In this document: positions 1 to 11,296 of the stretch, one piece after another | Layout of the letters: each line of letters begins with the position of its first letter | How positions within the stretch are numbered: the first letter of the stretch is position 1 | NCBI GenBank assembly: GCA_016197365.1 | Contig: JACPVS010000006.1 | Location: forward strand, 704,954-768,953 | Length of the DNA: 64,000 bases | Source of the DNA: Mycolicibacterium cosmeticum | GTDB taxonomy: Bacteria > Actinomycetota > Actinomycetes > Mycobacteriales > Mycobacteriaceae | Direction of reading: 5' to 3' | Program-made: the position numbers and the translations under genes | Notes under the pieces: model-generated | Database searches by the model: none | Seen by the model: only the letters and a program-made list of their open reading frames with translations | Told to the model about the DNA's origin: nothing

Positions 1-386
1 GCTCCCGGCAATACCTGAAAGCCGCGTCCGAGGCCGGTCTGGGCGTCGCGGTGGTCTCCTCCAGCGCCAATACCCGTGAGGTCCTGGAGATCACCGGCCT
101 GGCCCGCTACGTACAGGAGCGGGTCGACGGCGTCACGCTGCGCGACGAGCACATCCCCGGCAAGCCCGCGCCGGATTCCTACCTGCACGCCGCCCAATTG
201 CTCAAGGTGCCGGCCTCGGCCGCCGCAGTCTTCGAGGACGCGCTCTCCGGCGTCGAATCCGGACGAGCCGGGCACTTCGGCCTTGTCGTCGGGGTGGACC
301 GGGTGGGCCAAGCCGACGAGTTGCGCGCCCATGGCGCCGATGTCGTGGTGACCGACCTCGCCGACCTGCTGCGGACCGCTCGATGA
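1..386 (+). CDS. HAD-superfamily sugar phosphatase / beta-phosphoglucomutase, 3' part
   Basis: The reading frame is open from base 3 and runs off the left edge, so only about 127 C-terminal residues are present. The fragment shows the second half of a HAD fold: a VVSSSANT stretch (HAD motif II Ser), then the conserved Lys in GKPAPDSY (motif III), then [11 protein letters not shown] (motif IV acidic residues). This pattern is typical of beta-phosphoglucomutase-like enzymes, and M. tuberculosis has such a gene (Rv3400) directly before a GH65 gene, as here. The stop overlaps the next start in an ATGA, suggesting translational coupling. Likely role: converting the beta-glucose-1-phosphate released by the downstream phosphorylase into glucose-6-phosphate. 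Catalytic motif I lies outside the window. Confidence 0.85.
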   Translation, partial: SRQYLKAASEAGLGVAVVSSSANTREVLEITGLARYVQERVDGVTLRDEHIPGKPAPDSYLHAAQLLKVPASAAAVFEDALSGVESGRAGHFGLVVGVDRVGQADELRAHGADVVVTDLADLLRTAR

Positions 387-2746
387 TCGACCATGACGCC
401 TTTCCCATCGAGCCCTGGCGCATCCGGGAGACGCAGCTGGACCTGGACCTGCTCGCGCAGGCCGAGTCGATCTTCGCGTTGTCCAACGGGCACATCGGAT
501 TGCGCGGCAACCTCGACGAAGGCGAGCCACACGGGCTGCCTGGCACATACCTGAACTCGTTTTACGAGACCCGGCCCCTGCCCTACGCCGAGACCGGATT
601 CGGGTATCCCGAAGCCGGTCAGACAATCGTCGATGTCACCAACGGCAAAGTATTGCGCCTGCTTGTCGATGACGAGCCGTTCGACATCCGCTACGGCGAA
701 CTCGTCGACCACGAACGGGTGCTCGACCTGCGCGAGGGAACCCTGACCCGGGTGGCTCGATGGCGTTCGCCCGCAGGTAAGCAGGTGCAAATCACCTCGA
801 CCAGGCTGGTGTCGCTCACTCAGCGCAGTGTCGCGGCGATCGAGTACATCGTCGAGGCGATCGATGAATTCGTCCGTGTCACAGTGCAATCCGAGCTCGT
901 TGCGAACGAGGATCAGCCGGACACGTCATCGGACCCCCGGGTGGCGGCCACGCTGGACCGCCCGCTGGAGGCGGTGTCGCACGAGCACACCGAAAACGGC
1001 GGTCTGTTGGTGCATCAAACCCGCAACAGCAAGCTGATGATGGCGGCAGCGATGGACCACGAGATCGAGGTGCCGGGTCGCGTCGAGGTCAGCACCGAAT
1101 CGCGGGCAGATGTCGCCCGCACCACAGTCATCTGCGGGCTGCGGCCCGGACAGCAGTTGCGCGTCGTCAAATATCTCGCCTACGGATGGTCCAGCCTGCG
1201 CTCCCGCCCGGCGCTTCGCGATCAGGTCGCGGCCGCGCTGGCGGGCGCCGGCTACAGCGGTTGGCAGGGTCTACTGGAAGCGCAACGCGCATATCTGGAC
1301 GAGTTCTGGGACGCCGCCGACGTCGAGGTGTGGGGTGATCCGGATTCCCAGCAGGCGGTGCGATTCGGGTTGTTCCACGTGCTGCAGGCCAGCGCACGCG
1401 CCGAGCGGCGCGCCATCCCCGGCAAAGGGCTGACCGGAACGGGCTATGACGGCCACGCCTTCTGGGATACCGAAGGTTTCGTGCTGCCCGTGCTGACCTA
1501 CACCAAGCCGCATGCCGCCGCAGACGCTTTACGCTGGCGCGCAGCCACTTTGGAGCTGGCCAAAGTTCGCGCAGAACAGCTCGGCCTGGCCGGCGCCAGT
1601 TTCCCGTGGCGGACCATCCGTGGTGAGGAGTGCTCGGCGTACTGGCCGGCGGGCACGGCCGCCTGGCACATCAACGCCGACATCGCCATGGCCTTCGAGC
1701 GCTACCGATTGGTGACCGGCGACGACACCCTGGAACGTGAATGCGGCATATCGGTGCTGGTGGAAACCGCGCGGCTGTGGATGTCGCTGGGCCACCACGA
1801 TCGACACGGGGTGTGGCATCTCGACGGGGTCACCGGACCGGACGAGTACACGGCCCTGGCAAGTGACAATGTGTTCACCAACCTGATGGCTGCACTGAAC
1901 CTGCGGGTTGCGGCCGACGCATGCCTGCGCCACCCAGAACGTGCCGAGGTCATCGGGGTCACCACCGAGGAGACCGCCGCATGGCGCGATGCCGCAGCGG
2001 CGGCGCACATTCCGTTCGACCGTGAACTCGGCGTGCACTCGCAATCCGAAGGGTTCACCAATCTGGCCGAATGGGATTTCACCGACAACACGACCTATCC
2101 CCTTCTTCTTCATGAACATTACGTCCGGCTCTACCCGGCGCAGGTGCTCAAGCAGGCCGACTTGGTCCTGGCCATGCACTGGCAGGGCCACGCGTTCACG
2201 GCCGAACAGAAGGCCCGCAATGTCGACTACTACGAGCGCCGCACCACCAGGGACTCGTCACTGTCCGCGTGCACGCAGGCCGTGCTGTGCGCCGAGGTCG
2301 GGCATCTGGAACTGGCTCATGATTATGCGTTCGAGGCAGCGTTGATCGACCTTCGCGATCTGCACCACAACACCCGCGACGGCCTGCACATGGCGTCACT
2401 CGCCGGTGCCTGGATCGCGCTGGTGGCCGGGTTCGGTGGGTTGCGCGACGACGAGGGCGTGCTGGCCCTGGACCCGCATCTCCCCGAGGGCATCGATCGG
2501 CTGCGATTTCGGTTGCGCTGGCGCGAATTCCGCCTGACGGTCGACGCCACGCACGCCGAGGTGACCTACAGCCTGCGCGACGGCCCGCACACGCACCTGA
2601 CCATCCGGCACGCAGGCGCAGAGTTGACGCTGAGCACGGAGGAGCCCACGTCGGTCGACGTCACAGCCTGCAAGCCGCTCCTGCCTGCGCCCCCGCAGCC
2701 ACCCGGCCGCGAACCGCTACGTCGCCGCCTCGAACCGCGCGACTGA
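383..2746 (+). CDS. Glycoside hydrolase family 65 phosphorylase (kojibiose/maltose/trehalose type)
   Basis: A 787-residue protein matching GH65 disaccharide phosphorylases, which cleave alpha-glucosides with phosphate to give beta-glucose-1-phosphate. Visible features are the N-terminal sandwich domain (about residues 1-270), the (alpha/alpha)6 barrel with [10 protein letters not shown] near residue 357, and the catalytic acid in [15 protein letters not shown] (Glu488, close to the catalytic Glu reported for maltose phosphorylase). A C-terminal beta-sandwich tail follows. The start overlaps the stop of the HAD gene by four bases, so the two form an operon in which the phosphorylase makes the substrate of the mutase. 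It corresponds to Rv3401. The exact disaccharide cannot be told from sequence. Only 21 bases separate its stop from the convergent choD stop. Confidence 0.9.
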   Translation: MIDHDAFPIEPWRIRETQLDLDLLAQAESIFALSNGHIGLRGNLDEGEPHGLPGTYLNSFYETRPLPYAETGFGYPEAGQTIVDVTNGKVLRLLVDDEPFDIRYGELVDHERVLDLREGTLTRVARWRSPAGKQVQITSTRLVSLTQRSVAAIEYIVEAIDEFVRVTVQSELVANEDQPDTSSDPRVAATLDRPLEAVSHEHTENGGLLVHQTRNSKLMMAAAMDHEIEVPGRVEVSTESRADVARTTVICGLRPGQQLRVVKYLAYGWSSLRSRPALRDQVAAALAGAGYSGWQGLLEAQRAYLDEFWDAADVEVWGDPDSQQAVRFGLFHVLQASARAERRAIPGKGLTGTGYDGHAFWDTEGFVLPVLTYTKPHAAADALRWRAATLELAKVRAEQLGLAGASFPWRTIRGEECSAYWPAGTAAWHINADIAMAFERYRLVTGDDTLERECGISVLVETARLWMSLGHHDRHGVWHLDGVTGPDEYTALASDNVFTNLMAALNLRVAADACLRHPERAEVIGVTTEETAAWRDAAAAAHIPFDRELGVHSQSEGFTNLAEWDFTDNTTYPLLLHEHYVRLYPAQVLKQADLVLAMHWQGHAFTAEQKARNVDYYERRTTRDSSLSACTQAVLCAEVGHLELAHDYAFEAALIDLRDLHHNTRDGLHMASLAGAWIALVAGFGGLRDDEGVLALDPHLPEGIDRLRFRLRWREFRLTVDATHAEVTYSLRDGPHTHLTIRHAGAELTLSTEEPTSVDVTACKPLLPAPPQPPGREPLRRRLEPRD

Positions 2747-2767
2747 GCGATCGGCGCGCCGAGCCGG

Positions 2768-4504
2768 TCAGCCCGCGGAGCTGACCGGCTCGATCGGTAA
2801 CCGGCGCAACGCACCTGGCGCATCGACGGGCACGACGGGTCGTACCGGCGGCACCGGCGCGAGGCGCTGATACGGCTGCCCCTGCGCGGGGCGCAGGTCC
2901 TCCTCGCCCTTGTTCGGCCACAGCGCAGCGGCCCGCTCGGCCTGCGCGGTGATCGAAAGGGACGGATTCACACCGAGATTCGCCGAGATCGACGCGCCGT
3001 CGGTGACGTACAGCGTCGGGTAGTTGTACACCCGGTGATACGGGTCGATGACACCGGTCTCGACGCTGTCGCCGATGGCTGCCCCACCGAGGAAATGTGC
3101 GGTGAGGGGAATGTTGAACAATTCACCCCACGTGCCGCCTGCCACGCCGTCGATCTTCTCGGCGATGCGGCGGGTCACCTCGTTGCCGGCCGGAATCCAC
3201 GTCGGATTGGGTTCGCCGTGGCCTTGTTTGGACGACAGGATCCGCTTGCCCAGCGGTCCGCGTTTGGTGAACGTGGTGATGGAGTTGTCCAGGTGTTGCA
3301 TCACCAGCGCGATGACGGTGCGCTCGCTCCAGTGCTGCGGATTGAGCAGCCGGATCAGACCGCGCGGATCCTCCCCTGCCAGGTTCAGGAACTGCCGCCA
3401 CCGCGGCACGTCGCTGCCGAGTGGCCCCGCGCCATCGGTCATCAGGGTCTGCAACAGCCCCATGGCGTTGGAGCCCTTGCCGTATCGGCAGGGCTCGACG
3501 TGCGTGTCCGCGGTGGGGTGGATGGACGACGTGATGGCCACGCCGTGGGTCAGGTCACGCTCCGAGGACACCGTGAGGGTCTGGGCACCGACGATCGACT
3601 CGGAGTTCGTGCGGGTCAGCACACCCAGCTTGGCCGACAGCTTCGTGAGCTTGCCGGTGTCCCGCATCTTGAACAGCAATTTGTGGGTGTTGTAGGTTCC
3701 CGCCGCGACGATCAGGTGGGTCGCGGTGAACGTCTTGCGCTTGCGTCGCAACTTGCTGCCGGTCCGCGCGGTGCTGACCTCCCACAACCCATCCGCGCGC
3801 TGGGCGAAGCTGGTCACAGTCGTCATCGGATGCACCTGCGCCCCAGCGGATTCCGCCAGCCCCAGGTAGTTCTTCACCAGGGTGTTCTTGGCGCCGTGCC
3901 GGCAGCCGGTCATGCATTCTCCGCATTCGATGCACCCGGTGCGGGCCGGGCCCGCGCCCCCGAAGTACGGATCCGGGACGGTCTTGCCCGGGGCCTTCTC
4001 GCCGTCGGCGCCGAAGAACACCCCCACCGGGGTGGCGACGAAGGTGTCGCCCACGCCCATGTCGTCGGCGACCTCTTTCATCAACCGGTCGGCGTCGGTG
4101 AAGGTGGGGTTCTTGACCACGCCGAGCATGCGCTGCGCCTGCTCGTAGTGCGGCATCAGCTCCGAGCGCCAATCGGTGATCCCCGACCACTGCTTGTCGG
4201 CGAAGAAGGGCTCCGGCGGGACGTAGAGGGTGTTGGCGTAGTTCAGTGATCCGCCGCCCACTCCGGCGCCGGCCAGGATCATGCAGTTGCGCAACAGGTG
4301 GATGCGCTGGATGCCGTACATCCCCAGCTGCGGCGCCCACAGAAATTTGCGCAGGTCCCAGGAGGTTTTGGCGAAGTCGGCGTCGGAGTACCGGGGTCCG
4401 GCCTCGAGCACTCCCACCCGGTAGCCCTTCTCGGTGAGCCGCAGCGCGCTGACGCTGCCCCCGAAACCCGAGCCGATGATCAAGACGTCATAGTCAGGAT
4501 GCAT
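2768..4504 (-). CDS. choD: GMC-family cholesterol oxidase-like flavoprotein ChoD
   Basis: A 578-residue FAD-dependent oxidoreductase of the glucose-methanol-choline family, the same length as I recall for M. tuberculosis ChoD (Rv3409c). The N-terminus carries the dinucleotide-binding motif DVLIIGSGFGGSVSA (residues 6-20). A Cys cluster CIECGECMTGC lies near residue 195, and the C-terminal GMC region ends in the NLGVNPSLSITAQAERAA segment. It is annotated as a cholesterol 3-beta-hydroxysteroid oxidase, but its real substrate in mycobacteria is unsettled and the main cholesterol-ring oxidation is done by other enzymes. It is convergent with the GH65 gene and upstream of nothing on its own strand except guaB3, 71 bases before its start. 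Confidence 0.88.
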   Translation of the reverse strand: MHPDYDVLIIGSGFGGSVSALRLTEKGYRVGVLEAGPRYSDADFAKTSWDLRKFLWAPQLGMYGIQRIHLLRNCMILAGAGVGGGSLNYANTLYVPPEPFFADKQWSGITDWRSELMPHYEQAQRMLGVVKNPTFTDADRLMKEVADDMGVGDTFVATPVGVFFGADGEKAPGKTVPDPYFGGAGPARTGCIECGECMTGCRHGAKNTLVKNYLGLAESAGAQVHPMTTVTSFAQRADGLWEVSTARTGSKLRRKRKTFTATHLIVAAGTYNTHKLLFKMRDTGKLTKLSAKLGVLTRTNSESIVGAQTLTVSSERDLTHGVAITSSIHPTADTHVEPCRYGKGSNAMGLLQTLMTDGAGPLGSDVPRWRQFLNLAGEDPRGLIRLLNPQHWSERTVIALVMQHLDNSITTFTKRGPLGKRILSSKQGHGEPNPTWIPAGNEVTRRIAEKIDGVAGGTWGELFNIPLTAHFLGGAAIGDSVETGVIDPYHRVYNYPTLYVTDGASISANLGVNPSLSITAQAERAAALWPNKGEEDLRPAQGQPYQRLAPVPPVRPVVPVDAPGALRRLPIEPVSSAG

Positions 4505-4575
4505 CAGACCAGTATGACGCTACCGACAGGTAACTTCTAGACAGGAAGGCCTAACTTGTAAAGGAAGTCGGTCGA

Positions 4576-5703
4576 TCAGGCTCCGACGGTCAGGCCGACC
4601 TTCTGGAATTCCTTGAGGTCGCAGTACCCGGCCTTGGCCATCGACCGTGCCAACCCGCCGACCAGATTCAGCGAACCGAACGGATCATCGGACGGGCCGT
4701 CGAGCACCTGCTTGAGCGGCGGGCGCTCGCCGAGCGCCACCTGCAGCAGCGCGCCGCGGGGCAACGACGGGTGAGCCGCCGCCGAGGGCCAGAACCAGCC
4801 GCCGCCGAGCGCCTCGGCCGCGGTGGACAGCGGAGTACCCAGCACCACGGCGTCGGCGCCGCAGGCGATGGCCTTCGCCAGGTCACCGGAGGTGTGGATG
4901 TCGCCGTCGGCCAGCACGTGCACGTACCGTCCGCCGGTCTCGTCGAGGTATTCACGACGGGCCGCGGCGGCGTCGGCGATGGCCGTGGCCATCGGCACAC
5001 TGATACCGAGCACCTCGTCGCTGGTGGTGACGCCCCGGGTCGAGCCGTAGCCCACGATGACGCCGGCGGCGCCGGTGCGCATCAGGTGCAGTGCGGTGCG
5101 GTGGTCCAGGACGCCGCCGGCGACCACCGGGATGTCCAGTTCGGAGATGAACGTCTTCAGGTTCAGCGGTTCCGCGTCCTGCGCGACGCGCTCGGCGGAG
5201 ATGATGGTGCCCTGGATGACCAGCAGGTCGATCCCGGCGGCCACCAGCGCCGGGGTCAGCGCCTGCGCGTTCTGCGGGCTGACGCGCACCGCGGTGGTCA
5301 CCCCGGCCTCCCGGATGCGGGCGACGGCGGCACCCAGCAGTTCCGGGTTCAGCGGCGCCGAGTGCAGCTGCTGCAGCAGACGGATCGCGGCCGACTCATC
5401 GGTCGACGTCGCTGCGGTCTCCACGACCTGCGCGATCTTGTCCTCGACGTCGGCATGCCTGCCGATCAGGCCTTCACCGTTGAGCACGCCGAGACCGCCG
5501 AGCCGGCCCATCTCGATGGCGAACTCCACCGACACCAGGGCGTCGGTCGGGTGCGCCACGACGGGGATCTCGAACCGGTAGGCATCCAGCTGCCAGGCCG
5601 TGGACACGTCCTTGCTGGAGCGGGTCCGCCGGGACGGGACGATGTTGATGTCGTCGAGTTCGTAGGTGCGGCGGGCGGTTCTGCCCATGCCGATTTCAAC
5701 CAT
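4576..5703 (-). CDS. guaB3: GuaB3, IMP dehydrogenase/GMP reductase-like protein
   Basis: A 375-residue TIM-barrel protein of the IMPDH family, colinear with M. tuberculosis GuaB3 (Rv3410c). The start at MVEIGMGRTARR is chosen because it gives the M. tuberculosis length; an in-frame ATG lies three codons upstream (5712). It has no CBS pair, and the loop that in true IMPDH carries the catalytic Cys reads GYGSTRGVTTSDE here, so the Cys is absent. It therefore should not do standard IMP oxidation. Its role, possibly GMP reductase-like or regulatory, is not fixed by sequence. It lies 23 bases downstream of guaB2 and is almost certainly cotranscribed with it. Confidence 0.9.
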   Translation of the reverse strand: MVEIGMGRTARRTYELDDINIVPSRRTRSSKDVSTAWQLDAYRFEIPVVAHPTDALVSVEFAIEMGRLGGLGVLNGEGLIGRHADVEDKIAQVVETAATSTDESAAIRLLQQLHSAPLNPELLGAAVARIREAGVTTAVRVSPQNAQALTPALVAAGIDLLVIQGTIISAERVAQDAEPLNLKTFISELDIPVVAGGVLDHRTALHLMRTGAAGVIVGYGSTRGVTTSDEVLGISVPMATAIADAAAARREYLDETGGRYVHVLADGDIHTSGDLAKAIACGADAVVLGTPLSTAAEALGGGWFWPSAAAHPSLPRGALLQVALGERPPLKQVLDGPSDDPFGSLNLVGGLARSMAKAGYCDLKEFQKVGLTVGA

Positions 5704-5726
5704 GTCTCGCATATTGAAGGTGATCC

Positions 5727-7316
<1,590 letters not shown>

Positions 7317-7427
7317 CTAAAGGGCCATCTTATCGGCACTGACCTCGATGCTCGTGACTACACCACCGCAGCGCACCTCGCGGGCGACACCAGCACGGAC
7401 GGCTGGCGCGGATGTGGCGGGGCTGCG

Positions 7428-7433
7428 TAGGCT
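7428..7433 (+). promoter_or_regulatory. Candidate -10 box for leaderless transcript of the 7440 gene
   Basis: TAGGCT fits the mycobacterial SigA -10 pattern TANNNT. Only six bases (AGATCC) separate it from the GTG start at 7440, placing the transcription start at the first coding base. There is no Shine-Dalgarno sequence, which agrees with leaderless translation. Confidence 0.5.
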
Positions 7434-7439
7434 AGATCC

Positions 7440-7844
7440 GTGCGTGATGACCTCCCGCCGGGGCTGCCGCCGGACCCGTTCGCAGATGACCCGTGCGATC
7501 CTTCGTCGGCGCTCGACGCAATCGAGCCCGGCCTGCCGCTGGATCCGCAGGAACGCAGCGCTGTCGAAGCCGATCTCGCCGATCTGGCCGTGTACGAAGC
7601 CCTGCTGGCCCACAAAGGAATTCGCGGGCTGGTCGTGTGCTGCGACGAATGCCAGCAGGATCACTACCACGACTGGGACATGCTGCGGGCCAACCTGCTG
7701 CAGTTGCTGGTGGACGGCACCGTCCGGCCGCACGAGCCCGCCTACGATCCCGAACCCGACGCCTACGTCACCTGGGACTACTGCCGCGGTTACGCCGACG
7801 CGTCACTCAACGAGGCCGCATCCGAATCCGACGGGTACCGCTGA
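7440..7844 (+). CDS. DUF5319-type conserved actinobacterial protein
   Basis: A 134-residue acidic cytoplasmic protein, starting with GTG, corresponding to the conserved hypothetical Rv3412. The first 40 residues are rich in Pro and Asp. A CCDECQQDHYHDW segment (two adjacent Cys, a third Cys three residues on, and two His) in the middle could bind a metal. The C-terminus is again acidic. There is no signal peptide or membrane segment. The gene is always found between guaB2 and the sigD/rsdA pair in mycobacteria, but its function is unknown. Two out-of-frame reading frames over the same bases were judged shadows because this frame has the family-like sequence and a fitting -10 box. Confidence 0.82.
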   Translation: MRDDLPPGLPPDPFADDPCDPSSALDAIEPGLPLDPQERSAVEADLADLAVYEALLAHKGIRGLVVCCDECQQDHYHDWDMLRANLLQLLVDGTVRPHEPAYDPEPDAYVTWDYCRGYADASLNEAASESDGYR

Positions 7845-7868
7845 CCAACTGATCGACCACACCCGAGG

Positions 7869-9143
7869 TCAGTGACCACCGGGGACGGTTGTCGTCGTCA
7901 CGACCACCTCCGGCGTCCGCTGCGGCGCTGACGATTCCGCGGCAGGCGCTTTCGTCGTCTCCACCGGCGCCTGGACGGGCCGCTCGCTCTGCGGCGCCTG
8001 ACTACGCGCCGGGGGTGCGCTGGGCTCCTCCTGCTGCACCGGCGGCGCCACCGACGTGGCCGGCGGCGGCGCGGCCACGCTCGGAGCGACCGTCGTGGTG
8101 GCGGTGCGCGCCACGGTGGCCTCGGATGTCGTGGCGGTACTGGGCGCCGCAGTGGTCGTGGCCGTCTGGGGTGCGACGGTGGTCGTGGTGGTCGTCGTGC
8201 GCGGCGCGACGGACGTGGTTGTGGTGGTCGGCGTCGTCGACGTGGTACTCGGCGCGGTCGAGGTCGTCGTGGACGGGGCGGCCGAGGTGGTCGTCGTCGT
8301 GGACGGCACGGACTCCGATGTCGTGGTCGCGGTTTCGGAGGCGGACGTCGTCGTGGTGTCCGACGGCGGCGTGGTCGTCGTCGACAGGACCTCAGATCCG
8401 GTCGTCGTGGTCACGGTCGTCGTTTGCGGCGCCGTCGTCGTGGTGACCGTGGTGGTGTTCTCGATCACGGGCAACGGCAACAACGTCAGCGGCGAGGACG
8501 GCAGAACCGGCAGCGGCTCGCCTGCCGGCGGCAGGGTGGCCGCCGGATTCTGCTCAACCACCTTGTACGTCAACGAATTCCACTGTTGGATGAGCTCGGA
8601 CTTGCGTTCGACGGTCTCGACACTCTGCACCTTCGTCGACAGCGCGGCCAGCCTGTCCTGGGCCTGATCCCACTGTCCGGTGTCGATCAACTGTTGCACC
8701 TGCTGCATCTCGGTCTGCGCCGCCAGCACCACCGCGTCGTCGCGGGTCTGCTTCTGGTCGCCGAAAAGCATGGCGTGCAGGCCGTAGAGACCCTCGCCGG
8801 GATCGGCGCTGTACACCACCGAGGCGAAGCCGCCGAGGCAGAGCACGGCTGCCGCAGCGGAGCCGATCACGGCCAGCGATCGCCGATTGCGGCGGCGCGA
8901 GGAAAAGTTCACGGCGTTCTGCAGCGCGGCCTCGGCTTCACGCGGCGGGACCACGTGGTCGATGGGCACCTGGCGGATCTCGTCGCGCCACCCGGACAGC
9001 AGGAAGGCGAGTTCTGCGTCGCCCTGGTCGGTGGAGAACACCGGCTGATCCGAGGCGAGTGCGTCGAGGAATTTGTCGGCGCGATTGATGTCGTTGAGCG
9101 AGGGATCGCCCCCATTGGAGGTCCAGCGACCGAAATCAGGCAT
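7869..9143 (-). CDS. rsdA: Anti-sigma-D factor RsdA, membrane protein with Thr-rich external tail
   Basis: The N-terminal cytoplasmic part (about residues 15-85, with DKFLDALASDQPVF) matches the sigma-D-binding domain of RsdA (Rv3413c), which holds SigD inactive at the membrane. A run of Arg/Asn residues (SRRRNRR) precedes a single membrane helix at about residues 88-112. A predicted helical external region follows. The last 200 residues are a low-complexity Thr/Ser/Pro/Ala tail, visible in DNA as a long gtcgtggtc-rich stretch around 8080-8480. The start overlaps the sigD stop by eight bases, the usual coupling of sigma and anti-sigma genes. Regulated proteolysis (Clp-dependent in M. tuberculosis) is family knowledge and not visible here. 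Confidence 0.87.
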   Translation of the reverse strand: MPDFGRWTSNGGDPSLNDINRADKFLDALASDQPVFSTDQGDAELAFLLSGWRDEIRQVPIDHVVPPREAEAALQNAVNFSSRRRNRRSLAVIGSAAAAVLCLGGFASVVYSADPGEGLYGLHAMLFGDQKQTRDDAVVLAAQTEMQQVQQLIDTGQWDQAQDRLAALSTKVQSVETVERKSELIQQWNSLTYKVVEQNPAATLPPAGEPLPVLPSSPLTLLPLPVIENTTTVTTTTAPQTTTVTTTTGSEVLSTTTTPPSDTTTTSASETATTTSESVPSTTTTTSAAPSTTTSTAPSTTSTTPTTTTTSVAPRTTTTTTTVAPQTATTTAAPSTATTSEATVARTATTTVAPSVAAPPPATSVAPPVQQEEPSAPPARSQAPQSERPVQAPVETTKAPAAESSAPQRTPEVVVTTTTVPGGH

Positions 9144-9711
9144 AGTCGCCGCCCGCGGTGATCTCGGACTTCAGCTTGGCCAGGGCACGATGCTGCGCGA
9201 CGCGAACGGCCCCGGGCGTACTGCCCACGGCCTCGGCGACCTCTTCGGCACTCATACCGACCACGACGCGCAGGATGACGATCTCGCGTTGCTTCTCCGG
9301 CAGGGTCGAGAGCAGCCGATCCATCCGGTTCGACGCCTCGGAGTCCAGTGCCCGTTGTTCGGGCCCGGCTTCTCCCGAGTACCGCTCGGGCACCACATCG
9401 GTGGGTTCAGAGCGGTTCCGCGCGGACGCCCGGTGGGCGTCTGCGATCTTGTGCGCAGCGATGCCGTACACGAATGCCAGGAAGGGTCGCCCCTGATCCT
9501 GGTAGCGCGGCAGCGCCGTGATGGCGGCCAAGCACACCTCCTGCGCAATGTCGTCTGCGGAGAGACCACTTCGTTCTGCTGACCCGATCCGCGCCCGGCA
9601 GTACCGGACGATGATCGGGCGGATGGTCTCCAGAACCACCCGAAGCGCGTCCCGATCGCCGGCCACCGCATCAGCGACGACAGCATCGAGACGTTCTCCC
9701 GAAATTGTCAT
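9136..9711 (-). CDS. sigD: ECF-type RNA polymerase sigma factor SigD
   Basis: A 191-residue sigma-70 factor with only regions 2 and 4. Region 2 contains SADDIAQEVCLAAITALPRYQDQGRPFLAFVY-type sequence (about residues 50-85). Region 4 is the HTH around LPEKQREIVILRVVVGMSAEEVAEAVGSTPGAVRVAQHRAL (residues 140-180). It matches SigD (Rv3414c), which in M. tuberculosis controls late-growth and nutrient-stress genes. The gene overlaps its anti-sigma partner rsdA and follows the 9803-10594 gene on the same strand after 91 bases. The ORF is somewhat shorter than I recall for the M. tuberculosis protein at the N-terminus. Confidence 0.92.
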   Translation of the reverse strand: MTISGERLDAVVADAVAGDRDALRVVLETIRPIIVRYCRARIGSAERSGLSADDIAQEVCLAAITALPRYQDQGRPFLAFVYGIAAHKIADAHRASARNRSEPTDVVPERYSGEAGPEQRALDSEASNRMDRLLSTLPEKQREIVILRVVVGMSAEEVAEAVGSTPGAVRVAQHRALAKLKSEITAGGDYA

Positions 9712-9802
9712 CGTGGGTGATATCTCCAGCGTTACTCAGGGGCCACAGCCCGACAGGGTGTGCGTCAGATAAACAGTAACGATCGAGGCGGCCCGAACCG
9801 CG

Positions 9803-10594
9803 TCAGCGACGCGACCACACGCCGCCCCGCCGTCGCACAATCTCGGCGGCAGCGTCGCGAACAGCGGCGATGTGGGTCGGCGAATGCACGGTGCTGCCGA
9901 TGTCGGCCAGCAGGCAGCCCAGCGCCCACCGCAGCGGGACGAGGCCGTAACGATCGGTGTCGGCCATCGCCGCGTCCGCGACGCGGCGCGCCTGGTCGAG
10001 GCGGCCGTCGCAGCACAGCGCGGCCGCCAGCACCACCGCCGACTTGACCGTGTGCCGCGGCGACCCGGTCGCCCCGGCCAGTTCGACGGCTCGTTCGGCG
10101 TGCGCGACGGCGGCGGTGCCGTCACCGCCGGCCATGTTGAGTTCCGCAGACACCCATTGCAGCCGCACCGGCTGCCGGGCGGGCACCGATCCGTCGAGCA
10201 GTCGCTGCGCGTGCCCGAGCAGGCGCGCGGACAGTGCCAGCCGTCCCACCCCCAGCGCGTCGGCGGCCAGGCCCACCAGGGCGTCGACGCCGGCCTCAGG
10301 GTCTGCGCCCGCGGCCGCCCAGGCCCGACCGTCCCACCCGCGAGCCAGGTCGTGTCCGCCGAGCTGACGCAGGAACGATGCCCGGGTGCTGTGCGCCAAG
10401 GAGAGCAGCGGTCCCGGCGCTGCGGTGCGGCAGAGCTCCCCCAGATCGGCCATGGCGCTGGCGTAGCGCCCCTGACCGCCGGCGGCGACGGCGCGCAGCC
10501 ACCGATCCCGCTGTGAGGTCGCCGCGCCCAGCGGCCAGAGGTCTGGATGAGGCCCGAAAGCGGCCTCGGCCAGGGACGTTGTCGTGGTGGTCAT
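9803..10594 (-). CDS. Conserved hypothetical protein, TPR-like helical
   Basis: A 263-residue protein corresponding to the Rv3415c position. It is Ala/Arg/Leu-rich and predicted almost all helical, with repeating units of about 34-40 residues (for example AGADPEAGVDALVGLAADALGVG and RLDQARRVADAAMADTDRYG) that resemble degenerate tetratricopeptide repeats. There is no signal peptide or transmembrane segment. It is upstream of and on the same strand as sigD and divergent from whiB3. Function is unknown; TPR-like proteins often act as protein-interaction scaffolds, but no partner can be named. Confidence 0.75.
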   Translation of the reverse strand: MTTTTTSLAEAAFGPHPDLWPLGAATSQRDRWLRAVAAGGQGRYASAMADLGELCRTAAPGPLLSLAHSTRASFLRQLGGHDLARGWDGRAWAAAGADPEAGVDALVGLAADALGVGRLALSARLLGHAQRLLDGSVPARQPVRLQWVSAELNMAGGDGTAAVAHAERAVELAGATGSPRHTVKSAVVLAAALCCDGRLDQARRVADAAMADTDRYGLVPLRWALGCLLADIGSTVHSPTHIAAVRDAAAEIVRRRGGVWSRR

Positions 10595-10864
10595 CGGATC
10601 CCGACGTTATCAACGTGGCCGGCGGGTGCCGGAGTCACGTGACGAACCCAACTTTGGTTAACACTTGATGGTCGAAATGTTTCCGGCAGATCAACGACGC
10701 CTCGCCTTCGCCGCGATTGCAAAAGCAGCGAACAGCGGAAATGCACACAAGCGTCAACTTTGCAGTGTTTGTTGAACACGCTTCTCGTTGCGTGCGGGTC
10801 GCAATGATGAACGTGATGTAAATTCTCACGCTGCTGCTATGCGGTTACGCACAAGACCTGGGTA
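10595..10864. other. Divergent intergenic region upstream of whiB3
   Basis: This is the left part of the 400-base gap between the 9803-10594 gene and whiB3. It contains a ten-base palindrome GTCACGTGAC at 10634-10643, about 40 bases upstream of the minus-strand gene, and AT-rich stretches. No reading frame in it looks coding. It probably holds the minus-strand promoter and control sites for whiB3. Confidence 0.5.
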
Positions 10865-10894
10865 TTGACGGTTTTTCGGTAGCCCTTCTACGTT
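10865..10894 (+). promoter_or_regulatory. Candidate SigA-type promoter of whiB3
   Basis: The -35 TTGACG (10865-10870) and -10 TACGTT (10889-10894) are 18 bases apart. A start near 10901 would leave an untranslated leader of about 94 bases before the whiB3 ATG. Confidence 0.6.
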
Positions 10895-10994
10895 GTGTGC
10901 ACGAGTAGTCATCGGCGACAAGTGCTCGGATCGGTTCCGCGACTCACGCACCTACGCGTTTCGCGAATTAGGTGCGACGAGAGGGGTTTTCCAA

Positions 10995-11285
10995 ATGCCA
11001 CAGCCGCAGCAACTACCCGGACCCAATGCCGATATTTGGGACTGGCAAATGACAGGACTTTGCCGGGGCGTCGATTCATCGATGTTTTTCCATCCCGATG
11101 GAGAACGTGGCAGGGCCCGCGCCCAGCGGGAAATGCGCGCCAAAGAGATGTGCCGCAGCTGTCCGGTGATCACCCAGTGCCGCTCACATGCCTTGGCGGT
11201 CGGTGAGCCGTACGGCATCTGGGGCGGATTGAGCGAGTCCGAGCGCGAGCTCCTACTCAAGCGCGGAATCCGCCGCACGGCCTGA
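10995..11285 (+). CDS. whiB3: WhiB3 redox-sensing transcriptional regulator
   Basis: A 96-residue WhiB-family iron-sulfur protein. The four cluster ligands are Cys23, Cys53, Cys56 and Cys62 (C-x29-C-x2-C-x5-C), followed by the GIWGG turn at 74-78 and a basic C-terminal tail. The N-terminal MPQPQQLPGPNADIW identifies it as WhiB3 (Rv3416), which senses redox and nitric oxide, interacts with the principal sigma factor and controls lipid and redox metabolism. The ATG at 10995 is preferred over in-frame upstream starts because MPQP is the conserved family N-terminus and GAGAGGGG lies just upstream. It is about six residues shorter at the C-terminus than I recall for M. tuberculosis. Confidence 0.95.
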   Translation: MPQPQQLPGPNADIWDWQMTGLCRGVDSSMFFHPDGERGRARAQREMRAKEMCRSCPVITQCRSHALAVGEPYGIWGGLSESERELLLKRGIRRTA

Positions 11286-11296
11286 TACTCAGCTAA

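Noticed and set aside
8056..8667. Val-rich plus-strand frame opposite rsdA
   Set aside because: It arises from the Thr-rich low-complexity codons of the rsdA tail read in antisense.
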